Part shown: piece after piece, positions 8,089 through 17,052 of the stretch | Position numbering within the stretch: position 1 is the first letter of the stretch | How the letters are laid out: the number at the start of each line of letters is the position of its first letter | DNA from: Hippea jasoniae | GTDB taxonomy: Bacteria; Campylobacterota_A; Desulfurellia; Desulfurellales; Hippeaceae | Direction of reading: 5' to 3' | DNA: 64,000 bases | Assembly: GCF_000744435.1 (NCBI RefSeq) | Contig: NZ_JQLX01000014.1 | Location: 109,073-173,072 of the forward strand | Made by a program: the position numbers and the translations under genes | The notes under the pieces: model-generated | Told to the model about the DNA's origin: nothing | The model's input: only the letters and a program-made list of their open reading frames with translations | The model's database searches: none

Positions 8089-9375
8089 ATGACGCAAATA
8101 GAAGCTGCAAGAAAAGGGATAGTTACACCTGAAATAAAGCAGGTGGCACAAAAAGAGCAAAGAAGCGTTGAATATATAATGGAAGGCTTGAAAAACGGTA
8201 CGATTGTTATACCCAAAAACAAGAATCACGATATCGATGCTGTTGGTATAGGCAAGGGCTTAAGAACCAAGGTTAATGCAAATATAGGCACATCATCCGA
8301 TATTGCCGAGCTTGACAATGAATTGAAAAAGCTTGATGCGGCAGTAGAAGCAAAAGCCGATTCTGTTATGGATCTATCAACCGGTGGTGACCTTGACTAT
8401 ATAAGGCGTGAAATCTTAAAACGCTCCCCTATTGTTGTGGGTAATGTGCCTATTTATCAGGCAGCTGTGGAGGTTGCTCAGAAAAAGGGTTCGATCGCTT
8501 TTATGACTGAGGATGATATTTTTAGTACGATAGAAAAACAGGCCAAGGATGGCATAGATTATATGACTCTGCACTGCGGTGTCACACTTGAGACGCTTGA
8601 GAGGCTTATAAAGCAGGGCAGGGTTGAGGATATCGTATCAAGGGGTGGTAGCTTTCTGTCCGTGTGGATGCTTTACAATAAAAAACAGAATCCGTTGTTT
8701 GAAAAGTTTGACAGGATCCTTGAAATAGCAAAAGAATACGATGTTACACTCTCTTTAGGTGATGGTTTTAGGCCGGGTGCAATTGCCGATGCAACAGATA
8801 GAGCTCAGATTCATGAGCTTATTTTGCTTGGTGAGTTGCATAAAAGAGCACTGGAGGCGGGTGTTCAGTCTATGATAGAAGGCCCTGGTCATGTGCCGAT
8901 AGATCAGGTCATTATGAATGCTCAGATAGAAAAAAGTGTATGCGATGGTGCACCGTTTTATGTTTTAGGTCCTGTTGTTACAGATATCGCACCTGGTTAT
9001 GACCATATCACAAGTGCTATAGGTGGAGCTTTGATGGCTGCATACGGTGCTGATTTTCTCTGCTATGTTACAAAAGCAGAACATGTGAGATTGCCTACAC
9101 CTGAGGATGTGAGAGAAGGTGTTATTGTTACAAGAATTGCAGCTCATGCTGCAGACATTGCTAAACAGATTCCAGGAGCAAAACAATGGGATTTAGAAAT
9201 GAGCAGAGCGCGGAAGGCCCTTAACTGGGAAAGGATGATAGAATTGTCGATTGATCCTGAGTATGTGAGAGAGCTGAGGAGTTCTTCTTTGCCAAAAGAG
9301 GATGATGTATGCACGATGTGTGGAAAATTCTGTGCAATAAAACTTTTAAATAAAGCGTTGAGGAATCAAGAATGA
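8089..9375 (+). CDS. thiC: Phosphomethylpyrimidine synthase (ThiC family)
   Basis: Radical-SAM-like enzyme turning aminoimidazole ribotide into HMP-P, the thiamine pyrimidine. ATG at 8089 is chosen because AAAGGAG ends 8 nt upstream; the frame opens at TTG 8071. The 428 residues are the short ThiC form of anaerobes and archaea, lacking the long N-terminal domain of enterobacterial ThiC. Core segments MDLSTGGD, SLGDGFRPGAIADA and MIEGPGHVPIDQV are present. The C-terminal cluster motif is CTMCGKFC, with three spacer residues between the last two Cys rather than the four of E. coli. The paralog BzaF (5-hydroxybenzimidazole synthase) is related; no bza or cob neighbours are visible, so ThiC is preferred. 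Confidence 0.88.
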   Translation: MTQIEAARKGIVTPEIKQVAQKEQRSVEYIMEGLKNGTIVIPKNKNHDIDAVGIGKGLRTKVNANIGTSSDIAELDNELKKLDAAVEAKADSVMDLSTGGDLDYIRREILKRSPIVVGNVPIYQAAVEVAQKKGSIAFMTEDDIFSTIEKQAKDGIDYMTLHCGVTLETLERLIKQGRVEDIVSRGGSFLSVWMLYNKKQNPLFEKFDRILEIAKEYDVTLSLGDGFRPGAIADATDRAQIHELILLGELHKRALEAGVQSMIEGPGHVPIDQVIMNAQIEKSVCDGAPFYVLGPVVTDIAPGYDHITSAIGGALMAAYGADFLCYVTKAEHVRLPTPEDVREGVIVTRIAAHAADIAKQIPGAKQWDLEMSRARKALNWERMIELSIDPEYVRELRSSSLPKEDDVCTMCGKFCAIKLLNKALRNQE

Positions 9376-10358
9376 ATGAAGTAATTTTAGATGAGCTATA
9401 TAAGAATCTGGGCAAGTATGTAACAAGCGAGCGGATGTGTAAAAAATTAGGAATCAGCCGTATTGCTGTATGGAATAGAATCAAGAATCTTCAAAAATTA
9501 GGATATAAGATTGAGGGCAAGCGTAGTGTGGGCTATATGCTTAAAGAGGAAGCAAAGGATATTTTAATACCATACGAAATCAGAAGAAGACTTAACACAA
9601 AGATCTTTGGCAGTAGGGTTGAGTATTTCAGGCTAACTTCCTCTACTATGGATGAGGCTGAATATCTACTTGAGAAAGAGGATGATTTAAACGGGGCGTT
9701 GATTATAGCAGAAGAGCAGACATCAGGCAGGGGTAGACAGAAAAGAAAATGGCTCTCCCCTAAAGGCTTAAATATCTATGCATCTTTGATTTATTCTCCT
9801 GAAAACTGGGATACATCAATGGCTATACCTTTTATGTTTGCTTTATCTATTGCGGTAAGGGAGGCAATTGTTGATTTTGGCATAGATGAGGCAAAAATCA
9901 AATGGCCCAACGATGTAATGGTGGGCAATAAGAAAATTGCAGGTGTACTTGTTGAAGCCAAAAGTGAATCGGGCATATTGAAATATTTGATTGGCGGTTT
10001 CGGTATAAATGTAAATATGGAAGAAGTTCCTGAAGAGATTAAAGATACGGCAACAAGTATGTTTATTGAAGCCTCACACAAGATTGATAGGGCAACACTA
10101 CTTGCAAATATTCTCTTCTACCTTGAGAATCTGCTTGATATAATGAATAAAAAGGGAAAGGATGAGATATTTAAACTCTGGAGAGGTATGAACAATACGA
10201 TAGGCAGAAGGGTTGATATTATCAGTGGAGAAGATAGAATTGGAGGAGTGGCAAAGGATATAGATAGGGATGGGTTTTTAGTAGTTGAAACAGAGTCTGG
10301 ACCAAGAAAGGTCATAACAGCCGAAAGTGTGAGGTTTGTCGATGGACATGAAGAATGA
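9372..10358 (+). CDS. birA: Biotin-protein ligase with N-terminal HTH (BirA)
   Basis: Activates biotin to biotinyl-AMP and transfers it to carboxyl carrier proteins. With its DNA-binding domain it can also repress biotin genes. The N-terminal winged helix is visible (KKLGISRIAVWNRIKNL). The ligase domain has SSTMDEAEYLL, the biotin loop GRGRQKRKWLSPKG and the KWPNDVMVGNKKIAGVLVE core. The C-terminal domain RVDIISGEDRIGGVAKDID is SH3-like. Its start overlaps the thiC stop by 4 nt (ATGA), implying coupling. At 328 residues it is the full-length bifunctional type. Confidence 0.93.
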   Translation: MNEVILDELYKNLGKYVTSERMCKKLGISRIAVWNRIKNLQKLGYKIEGKRSVGYMLKEEAKDILIPYEIRRRLNTKIFGSRVEYFRLTSSTMDEAEYLLEKEDDLNGALIIAEEQTSGRGRQKRKWLSPKGLNIYASLIYSPENWDTSMAIPFMFALSIAVREAIVDFGIDEAKIKWPNDVMVGNKKIAGVLVEAKSESGILKYLIGGFGINVNMEEVPEEIKDTATSMFIEASHKIDRATLLANILFYLENLLDIMNKKGKDEIFKLWRGMNNTIGRRVDIISGEDRIGGVAKDIDRDGFLVVETESGPRKVITAESVRFVDGHEE

Positions 10359-11289
10359 ATCTGAAAAACTTGCAGCAATTATTAAAGAAGCACTGTATCG
10401 TGCAACAAAAAGGGATATAGCCCTTACGCCTTTCAACTATTACAAAATTTTTACAGAGGTTGCTTTAGAGTATGGTTTAAATGATGCTGAACTTCACAGG
10501 TTGCTTTATGGTGGTAGCGATATATCCACCGATGAGCTTGAGGATTTAAAGAAGCGCGTATTGGATATAGCTACCAATATTAAAGATGTTGCTGTGAACA
10601 TAGAAAAAACGATTGATGATAAAACACAGGAGTACGACTCAACACTTCAAACCATTTCTACAGCTGAACAAAACCTTGATGAGACAATAATTGAAGAGTT
10701 AGAAAGGATAAAATATATAAATACCTCTTTGAAATCTGAGCTTGAAGCTGCAAGGAGAATTTTGGAAAAACAGAGAAAATCGATTGAAAGTATAAAGGAG
10801 CTATCCTATAAAGACCATCTAACAGGTTTGTATTTAAGACGTTATATGAATGAAGTACTCTCCTCGTTGGTTTATAACTTCAACCGCTATAAGAAGATCT
10901 TTAGCATTATTATGCTTGATCTTGATGATTTTAAACAGATCAACGATACCTACGGTCATCTTGCAGGCGATGAGGTGCTTAAAGTAGTGGGTTCGGTTTT
11001 AAAGAGGATTACCCGCAGAAGCGATATTCCTGTTAGGTATGGTGGCGATGAATTTATAGTGATTTTGCCAGAAACCGATATTGAAAAAGCAAAAATCGTT
11101 GCCGAAAAGATTAGAAGCAAGATTGCATCCATAACATTTAAAAAGGGTAGTGTTGAATTTAAATGCTCTGTAAGTGTGGGTGTGACAGAGGTTAAAGAAG
11201 GGGATACGGTTGAAAGTATACTTGAGCGGGTTGATGAGGCACTTTATAAAACAAAGAAGACAAAAAAAGGTGAGATCACTGTTCTTTAG
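10342..11289 (+). CDS. Diguanylate cyclase (GGDEF), cytosolic
   Basis: Predicted to make cyclic di-GMP. The active-site motif is intact (RYGGDEFIVILPE), and the inhibitory I-site RRSD lies five residues upstream, so product inhibition is likely. Metal-binding LDLDDFKQINDTYGHLAGDE is present. The N-terminal 150 residues have no membrane segment; they form a helical and probably coiled-coil region (long Glu/Lys-rich stretch TIIEELERIKYIN onward) that may be a sensor or dimerisation unit. ATG 10342 is preferred over TTG 10336 because GTGAGG is 7 nt upstream. It overlaps birA by 17 nt. Confidence 0.92.
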   Translation: MDMKNESEKLAAIIKEALYRATKRDIALTPFNYYKIFTEVALEYGLNDAELHRLLYGGSDISTDELEDLKKRVLDIATNIKDVAVNIEKTIDDKTQEYDSTLQTISTAEQNLDETIIEELERIKYINTSLKSELEAARRILEKQRKSIESIKELSYKDHLTGLYLRRYMNEVLSSLVYNFNRYKKIFSIIMLDLDDFKQINDTYGHLAGDEVLKVVGSVLKRITRRSDIPVRYGGDEFIVILPETDIEKAKIVAEKIRSKIASITFKKGSVEFKCSVSVGVTEVKEGDTVESILERVDEALYKTKKTKKGEITVL

Positions 11290-11297
11290 GAGGATTG

Positions 11298-12389
11298 ATG
11301 AGGGTTGCAGAGTATATAGAAAAGCTAAAACCTTATGAGGGTGGCAAACCAATAGATGAACTAAAAAGACAGTTGAATATAGAGGGTGAAATTATCAAAC
11401 TTGCATCAAATGAAAATCCATTTGGCCCATCAGAAAAAGCCGTTGAGGCGATAAAAAAAACCGCAGCAGGTGTAAATTATTATCCTGATGGCGATAGCTA
11501 TTATTTAAAGCATAAGCTTGCAGATAGACTTGGTGTAAACCCAGACAATATAATTTTTGGAAACGGCTCTGATGAACTTATAGAGCTTATCTATCGCACA
11601 TTTGCAACATCTTATGATGATGAGATTGTTTACTGTTATCCAACCTTCGTTGAGTATAAAATTATCGGTTTATCCTTTGGCAAAAAGCTTGTTGAGTTGC
11701 CGCTTAAGGATTTTTCTTATGATATAGATGCTATACTTGAACATATTACAGACAGGACGCGATTGGTTTTTTTAAATACACCAAACAATCCAACAGGAAC
11801 AAAGATAGATAGAAGTGATATTGAACGTGTTATTGATAAATGCAGTAATGATACGCTTGTTGTGATTGATGAGGCGTATTATGAATATGCGATTTTAGAA
11901 GATGACTATAGTGAGCTTCTTGATCTTTACAAAAAAGGCAATGTGATAATTTTAAGGACATTTTCCAAGGCATACGGTTTAGCTGGTTTACGCATTGGTT
12001 ATGGTGTTGCACATCCTGAGATTATAAACTATCTAAACAGGGTAAGGCCGCCGTTTAATGTCAATATTGTAGCTCAAAATGCCGCACTGGCTGCTTTGGA
12101 TGATATAGAACATGTTAAAAAAACCGTTCTGGATGCAAAAAAACAAAAAGAGTATCTTTATACTGAATTTGATAAAATCGGCATAAAATATGTTAAATCG
12201 TATGCAAATTTTGTTTTGTTTGATGTTGGACAAGATGCAGATGAGATCTACAGAAAGCTTCTTCAAAAAGGCATTATTGTAAGGTCTATGAGCGGATATG
12301 GACTGAAGAGCTTTCTAAGGGTCAGCGTGGGTTTAGATTATCAAAACAGGCGATTTATCGAGGCACTGAAAGATATCTTGAATGTTTAG
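11298..12389 (+). CDS. hisC: Histidinol-phosphate aminotransferase
   Basis: PLP fold-type I aminotransferase of histidine biosynthesis. In many bacteria HisC also transaminates aromatic keto acids, which fits the adjacent tyrA. Start ATG 11298 follows a near-perfect TAGGAGG by 4 nt. Signatures are LASNENPFGPS near the N terminus, NTPNNPTGT, DEAYYEY, and the PLP-lysine segment SKAYGLAGLRIGY. It is 363 residues, the normal length. It overlaps tyrA by 8 nt, a common hisC-tyrA arrangement. Confidence 0.93.
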   Translation: MRVAEYIEKLKPYEGGKPIDELKRQLNIEGEIIKLASNENPFGPSEKAVEAIKKTAAGVNYYPDGDSYYLKHKLADRLGVNPDNIIFGNGSDELIELIYRTFATSYDDEIVYCYPTFVEYKIIGLSFGKKLVELPLKDFSYDIDAILEHITDRTRLVFLNTPNNPTGTKIDRSDIERVIDKCSNDTLVVIDEAYYEYAILEDDYSELLDLYKKGNVIILRTFSKAYGLAGLRIGYGVAHPEIINYLNRVRPPFNVNIVAQNAALAALDDIEHVKKTVLDAKKQKEYLYTEFDKIGIKYVKSYANFVLFDVGQDADEIYRKLLQKGIIVRSMSGYGLKSFLRVSVGLDYQNRRFIEALKDILNV

Positions 12390-13212
12390 ATATGCTGGCA
12401 TTGTTGGTGTTGGGCTGATAGGTGGTAGTTTAGCGCTTGATTTAAAAAAACATCGGTTGGCTGAATGTATCGTTGGTTTTGATAAATCCTCACAAAACCT
12501 CTCAAAGGCTATAGAGTTAAATATTATCGATAAGATAGGCAGTGAGGAAGATCTAAAAAGGTGTGATTTTGTTGTTGTAGCTACACCTGTTGATGTTGTT
12601 GCAGAGAATTTGTTATGGGTATTTGATCATGCAGATAAAGCAATAGTTATAGATGTTGGCAGTGTTAAAGGGGTTATTGTTGATAGAGTGAAGCCCTTTG
12701 TAAAGAATAATTTTTATGTGCCAACGCATCCGATTGCAGGCACAGAGCGTTTTGGCCCTCAAGCTGCATTTGAAGGTTTATTTAAAGATGCCTATTTTAT
12801 TATAACACCCTATGAGGGAATGGATAAAAAGGCTATAGAAACAGTAAAAATTTTGGCAGGAAGACTGGGGATGAAGGTTGAGTTTATGGATGCCCATCTG
12901 CATGATATTGTTTTTGGGTATGTGAGCCATCTGCCGCATGCCATTGCCTATGCGCTTGTCGATTTAGTTTCAAAAAAGGATAATAACTACACATTTATAG
13001 GTGGCGGTTTTAAGGATTATACCCGTATTGCAGCCTCATCTGAGGATATGTGGTCTGCAATTTTTAGTATGAATAAAGATAATTTAAAAAAGGCTGTTGA
13101 GGAATTTAAGCATCATTTAAATAAAATTGTAGAGCTTACTGAAAAACCCGATGAGCTAAAACAACACCTAAAACAGGTAAGGCTTTTTAAGGAGAATTAC
13201 CTTGAAAAATAG
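12382..13212 (+). CDS. tyrA: Prephenate (or arogenate) dehydrogenase
   Basis: Makes 4-hydroxyphenylpyruvate (or tyrosine from arogenate). The N-terminal Rossmann motif is GIVGVGLIGGSLALDL. The catalytic region has THPIAGTERFGP, and the helical C-terminal dimer domain has VFGYVSHLPHAIAYAL with the His expected in the active site. At 276 residues it is a monofunctional enzyme without chorismate mutase or ACT domain. It overlaps hisC at the start and cmk at the end. Confidence 0.92.
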   Translation: MFRYAGIVGVGLIGGSLALDLKKHRLAECIVGFDKSSQNLSKAIELNIIDKIGSEEDLKRCDFVVVATPVDVVAENLLWVFDHADKAIVIDVGSVKGVIVDRVKPFVKNNFYVPTHPIAGTERFGPQAAFEGLFKDAYFIITPYEGMDKKAIETVKILAGRLGMKVEFMDAHLHDIVFGYVSHLPHAIAYALVDLVSKKDNNYTFIGGGFKDYTRIAASSEDMWSAIFSMNKDNLKKAVEEFKHHLNKIVELTEKPDELKQHLKQVRLFKENYLEK

Positions 13213-13846
13213 ATTTATTGTCACAATAGATGGTCCAGCTGGCAGCGGCAAATCGACTATAGCTGAGCTTTTGAGAAAAAGGGATGGTTTTATACACATA
13301 AACAGCGGTTTGTTTTACAGGGCAATTGGCTACCTGTTGGGTGATGATGTGAATGAAAGCTCGCTTAGCAGTTTAAGTTTTTCTTTTAAGTTCGACAGTG
13401 ATATCCTGATAGTTCATAACAATGAGATACTCAATGATAAACTAAATAATGAACAGGTGGGCATAGCTGCTTCAAGGGTTGCAAAAAAAGGGTTTGTTAG
13501 GGATTTTGTAAATAATCTTATAAGAGGTATGGCAAAAAAGGGAAAGTTTGTTATAGATGGCAGGGATTGTGGAAGTGTAATTTTTCCCTCTGCCGATGTA
13601 AAGATATTTCTTGAGGCATCAGTAAATGAGCGTGCAAGAAGGAGAGCCCTTCAAACAAATGAAAATTTTGAGGATGTTGTTAAAAAAATAAAAGAGAGGG
13701 ATGAACAGGATAGAAATAGAAAGATTGCGCCATTGATTGTGCCTGAGGGCGCCGTTGTTATAAATACAGATAAACTGGGCATTGAAGGTGTTTATTTAGA
13801 AGTAAAAAAGGAGATTGAAAGGGTCTATGAAAATAGAGATTTCTGA
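13202..13846 (+). CDS. cmk: Cytidylate kinase
   Basis: Phosphorylates CMP and dCMP. Walker A is DGPAGSGKST near the N terminus, and IDGRDCGSVIFP is the conserved NMP-binding region. The LID-like RRRALQTNEN stretch and KIKERDEQDRNRKIAPL complete the family signature. It uses a TTG start with AAGGAG 7 nt upstream and overlaps tyrA by 11 nt. At 214 residues it is normal. Position before ispH matches the widespread cmk-ispH pairing. Confidence 0.93.
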   Translation: MKNRFIVTIDGPAGSGKSTIAELLRKRDGFIHINSGLFYRAIGYLLGDDVNESSLSSLSFSFKFDSDILIVHNNEILNDKLNNEQVGIAASRVAKKGFVRDFVNNLIRGMAKKGKFVIDGRDCGSVIFPSADVKIFLEASVNERARRRALQTNENFEDVVKKIKERDEQDRNRKIAPLIVPEGAVVINTDKLGIEGVYLEVKKEIERVYENRDF

Positions 13847-14657
13847 ATATGCAGGTTTTTGTTACGGTGTGATGAGGGCTATTAGAATCGCAGACGATGC
13901 ACTTTTAAAACATAAAAAAATCTACTCATTGGGTCCCATCATTCACAATCCGCAGGTTGTTGCCGAATATGAAAAAAAAGGGATGAAGGTTATTGAAAAA
14001 TTGGAGGATGCAGAAGGCCCCGTGCTTATACGCTCTCACGGTGCTCCTCCTTCTGTTTATAAAAGAATAAAAGAGATGGGGCTTGAGTATATCGATGCCA
14101 CCTGTCCATTTGTAAAGGAAGCTCAAAGATTTGCAGAAAATCTCTACAAAGAAGGTTATAAAGTTGTGGTATTTGGGGATGAAAAACATCCCGAGGTGAA
14201 GGCTCATCTGGGCTATACAGACTATACGGCGGCTGTTATATGCACTCCTATGCAGGCAAAGGATATAAAGGCAAGCAGGGTAGGGGTCGTGTGTCAAACA
14301 ACGCAGTCTGTTGAGATGTTTGGAAAAACCATAGGTGAGCTTGCAAAACGAATAAGGGAACTTAAGGTTTACAACACGATCTGTGATGCGACAGAAAAAA
14401 GGCAAAAAGCAGCAGAGGAGCTTGCAAAAAGAAGCGATGTGATGATTATTATAGGTGGTAAAAATTCAGCAAACACAAGAAAACTTTACGAAATCAGCAG
14501 CCATTATACGCAGGCATACCATATAGAAACAGAGGATGAGTTGAAGCCCGAATGGTTTGAAAACAGGGAGTTGATAGGTATAACGGCAGGTGCTTCAACG
14601 CCAACATATATCATACAGAGGGTTTATAATAGAATCATGGAAATGGTGAATGGATAG
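13827..14657 (+). CDS. ispH: 4-hydroxy-3-methylbut-2-enyl diphosphate reductase
   Basis: Last step of the MEP isoprenoid pathway, giving IPP and DMAPP through a [4Fe-4S] cluster. The three cluster Cys are present in GFCYGV, DATCPFV and ICDATEKRQ. HPEVKAHLGY carries the catalytic-region Glu, and GGKNSANTRKL the substrate-binding Ser/Asn. ATG 13827 gives the standard start MKIEISEYAGFCYG; an upstream in-frame TTG at 13815 is less likely. It overlaps cmk by 20 nt. There is no fused S1/RpsA domain. Confidence 0.94.
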   Translation: MKIEISEYAGFCYGVMRAIRIADDALLKHKKIYSLGPIIHNPQVVAEYEKKGMKVIEKLEDAEGPVLIRSHGAPPSVYKRIKEMGLEYIDATCPFVKEAQRFAENLYKEGYKVVVFGDEKHPEVKAHLGYTDYTAAVICTPMQAKDIKASRVGVVCQTTQSVEMFGKTIGELAKRIRELKVYNTICDATEKRQKAAEELAKRSDVMIIIGGKNSANTRKLYEISSHYTQAYHIETEDELKPEWFENRELIGITAGASTPTYIIQRVYNRIMEMVNG

Positions 14658-15444
14658 ATTTGTTGATTTATTTAAAAAAATAGGCAGAAGGGTTTATAAC
14701 TCCATTTCTCAGATTGCAGGCTCAAAAGAGGCAAAAAGGATCACAGGCAGGGGAGAGTTTGGTGATAATACTGTTTTTATAGATAAATTAGCAGAGGATA
14801 TACTGATTGAGGAGCTTGAAAAAGAACTTATAAAATGTTCTATTTTAACAGAGGAGAAAGGCTGGGTCGATCTTGGTGTAAAATATCCTTTAATTATAGT
14901 TGATCCCATCGATGGAAGCCTCAATGCAAAGCGCTATATTCCTTACTATTCAATATCTCTGGCTGTTGCTACTGAAGAAAAAATTACAGACCTTGCATGT
15001 GGTTATGTTTTAAATCTTTCAAATAGGGATGAATTTTACGCCATCTCAAACAAGGGTGCCTTTTTGAATGATAACAGGTTTTATCCTCAAGTTAAGGATG
15101 TTAAGGTTGTGGCTGTTGAGGGTTTAAAACCTCAAACAGACAGCAGGATAGTAAAAAACATATTTAAATATTTTTACAGAGTAAGACAGAGTGGCTCAAC
15201 AGCCCTTGATTTGTGTTATACTGCCTTTGGTGCATACGATGGCTTTATCCATCTTGATAAATCCCGCATTATAGATTATGCGGCAGGTTATGTGATTTTG
15301 AAAGAAGTTGGCGGAAACTTATACGACTTTGATGGCAAACCTTTTATGGCAGATGTTTCTGTAGCAAAAGCAGGTGAATTTGTGGGAGTTGTTGATAAAT
15401 CGTTGCTTGATAAACTGCTTGTATTCTTGGGAGCAGAAGAATGA
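14650..15444 (+). CDS. Inositol monophosphatase / FBPase-type phosphatase
   Basis: Mg2+/Li+-sensitive sugar-phosphatase family. The metal-binding Glu lies in LTEEKGW, the motif DPIDGS is followed by LNAKRYIPYYSIS, and the C-terminal motif is IIDYAAGYVILKEVGG. The 264 residues and this sequence style resemble the dual IMPase/fructose-1,6-bisphosphatase enzymes of archaea and thermophiles, so a gluconeogenic role is possible. The exact substrate is not decidable from sequence. It overlaps ispH by 8 nt and the downstream transporter gene by 4 nt. Confidence 0.82.
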   Translation: MDRFVDLFKKIGRRVYNSISQIAGSKEAKRITGRGEFGDNTVFIDKLAEDILIEELEKELIKCSILTEEKGWVDLGVKYPLIIVDPIDGSLNAKRYIPYYSISLAVATEEKITDLACGYVLNLSNRDEFYAISNKGAFLNDNRFYPQVKDVKVVAVEGLKPQTDSRIVKNIFKYFYRVRQSGSTALDLCYTAFGAYDGFIHLDKSRIIDYAAGYVILKEVGGNLYDFDGKPFMADVSVAKAGEFVGVVDKSLLDKLLVFLGAEE

Positions 15445-16289
15445 GAAAAATTATTTTCATAATAATGTTTTTGTTCATATTTATTGTTCAGGCTCAAGCA
15501 AAGATAAGGATAACAACAAGCCTGTTTATACTATCTGATATCGTTAAACAGATCGGAGGAGATAGAGTTGAGGTTTCTTATATGATTCCACCCTCTGCCA
15601 ACCCTCATATATTTTCTCCAACACCCAAAAGCGTATTTGAATTTCAAAACGCAGATTTGTTTATTGGCGTGGGATATGGTTTTGAGTTCTGGTTTGATAG
15701 GCTTGCGTATTTAAGAAAAGGCAAAGAAAATCTTTTTTTAAGCGACTTTTATAAACATCCCATACAGCCAAAAAATGTTGATGGAAAAATTGTTGCAAAT
15801 CCACATATCTGGCTTGATTTAGATTTTATTAAAAATATTGCAATAGACAACTTAACTAATAGGTTATGCCTTATGGATAAAAAAGATTGCCGTTATTTTA
15901 GAAAAAACAAAAAAAAATTCATTGAAAAACTTTCAAAGATTAATGCACAGATTAACATATCTAAAGATACCTGCATTGTGGATTTAAAGCCCGCCTTTGA
16001 ATATCTTTTAAGATCCATGGGCTTAAAAAGCTGCTGTGTTGTACTTAAAAAAGGCAATAGAATACCCACAGTTGGCGACTTAAAAAGGGTGTTTTTGAAT
16101 TGCAAGTGCAAAAAAGGATTAATTCTGTATATAGATAGCATTCAATTTGCACGATTTCTACATGAAAGATTGCATTATAAACTGGTAAGATTAAATCCCT
16201 TGGGTGATCCCACAAATAAAAAACTCAATAGCTACGAAAAGCTTGTAGAGTGGAATATTAAGCAGCTAAAAGATGCCCTGCATGATTGA
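15441..16289 (+). CDS. Metal ABC transporter substrate-binding protein (ZnuA/MntC-like)
   Basis: Periplasmic cluster A-I metal binder. A signal peptide runs MRKIIFIIMFLFIFIVQAQA, with cleavage expected after AQA. Metal-ligand His are visible in SANPHIFSPTP and ANPHIWLDLD. No long His-rich loop is present, so zinc versus manganese cannot be assigned. The 282 residues are typical. The ATG overlaps the upstream stop (ATGA), and an ATPase and a permease follow immediately, giving a complete three-gene ABC importer. Confidence 0.85.
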   Translation: MRKIIFIIMFLFIFIVQAQAKIRITTSLFILSDIVKQIGGDRVEVSYMIPPSANPHIFSPTPKSVFEFQNADLFIGVGYGFEFWFDRLAYLRKGKENLFLSDFYKHPIQPKNVDGKIVANPHIWLDLDFIKNIAIDNLTNRLCLMDKKDCRYFRKNKKKFIEKLSKINAQINISKDTCIVDLKPAFEYLLRSMGLKSCCVVLKKGNRIPTVGDLKRVFLNCKCKKGLILYIDSIQFARFLHERLHYKLVRLNPLGDPTNKKLNSYEKLVEWNIKQLKDALHD

Positions 16290-17052
16290 GTTTAAAAATT
16301 TAACATATACGATATCCGGTAAGCAGATTTTAGATGATATTAATTTTACTATAGAAAAGGGGAGTTTTGTTGCCATTGTTGGACCAAACGGTGCTGGTAA
16401 AACGACATTGATTAAGATTTTGCTTGGTTTGCTAAAACCTACAGAAGGGTTTGTTAAGATTGATGGTAAAACACCTCAGGAATATATCAGAGAAAATAGG
16501 ATTGGCTATCTGCCCCAAAAGGCGATAGTAAACTGGAATATGCCACTTAAGGTTATAGATGTTGTTTTGATTGAGAATCTAAAACCGTTTGGATTATTCA
16601 AAAGATATACAAAAGAGGAGATTGAAAAGGTTAGAGAGCTTTTAGAGCTTTTTGGTATAGCAGGAAGGATTAATTCATACATAAAGGAGTTATCTGGTGG
16701 CGGGCAGCAGAGGGTTTCGCTGGCACGCTGTCTTTTTCACAATCCATCACTGCTGGTTTTAGATGAGCCCAATACAGCTGTGGATGCTGTTTATACAACG
16801 AGGATTTATGAGATTTTGAAGGATTTGAAGGAGAAAAAGGGTGTAACAGTTGTGATGGTGACGCATGATATCGGTGCTATTAGTGGATATGTGGATGAGA
16901 TTATGTGTTTGAATGTTAAACTACACTGCCATGGTTCGCCAACGACAATCGATTATGAGCAGATGATAAAGAGTGTTTATGGTGAAAATGTTAATATAAT
17001 TATTCACTCTGAAGAATGTAAAAACTGCAGGCTTGGAGGGCATCGTGGTTGA
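16282..17052 (+). CDS. Metal ABC transporter ATPase (ZnuC-like)
   Basis: ATPase of the Zn/Mn importer. Walker A GPNGAGKTT, Q-loop LPQKAIVNW, signature LSGGGQQRVSLARC, Walker B LLVLDEP and the switch His in VMVTHDIG are all present. ATG 16282 gives the family start MIEFKNLTY; ATG 16273 is an alternative three codons upstream. It ends with a Cys-rich tail (EECKNCRLGG), which could bind the metal. It overlaps both flanking genes. Confidence 0.92.
   Translation: MIEFKNLTYTISGKQILDDINFTIEKGSFVAIVGPNGAGKTTLIKILLGLLKPTEGFVKIDGKTPQEYIRENRIGYLPQKAIVNWNMPLKVIDVVLIENLKPFGLFKRYTKEEIEKVRELLELFGIAGRINSYIKELSGGGQQRVSLARCLFHNPSLLVLDEPNTAVDAVYTTRIYEILKDLKEKKGVTVVMVTHDIGAISGYVDEIMCLNVKLHCHGSPTTIDYEQMIKSVYGENVNIIIHSEECKNCRLGGHRG

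Noticed and set aside
8089..9375. BzaF (5-hydroxybenzimidazole synthase) instead of ThiC
   Set aside because: The paralogs are close, but no lower-ligand or cobalamin genes are adjacent and thi4 is in the window. ThiC kept with a note.
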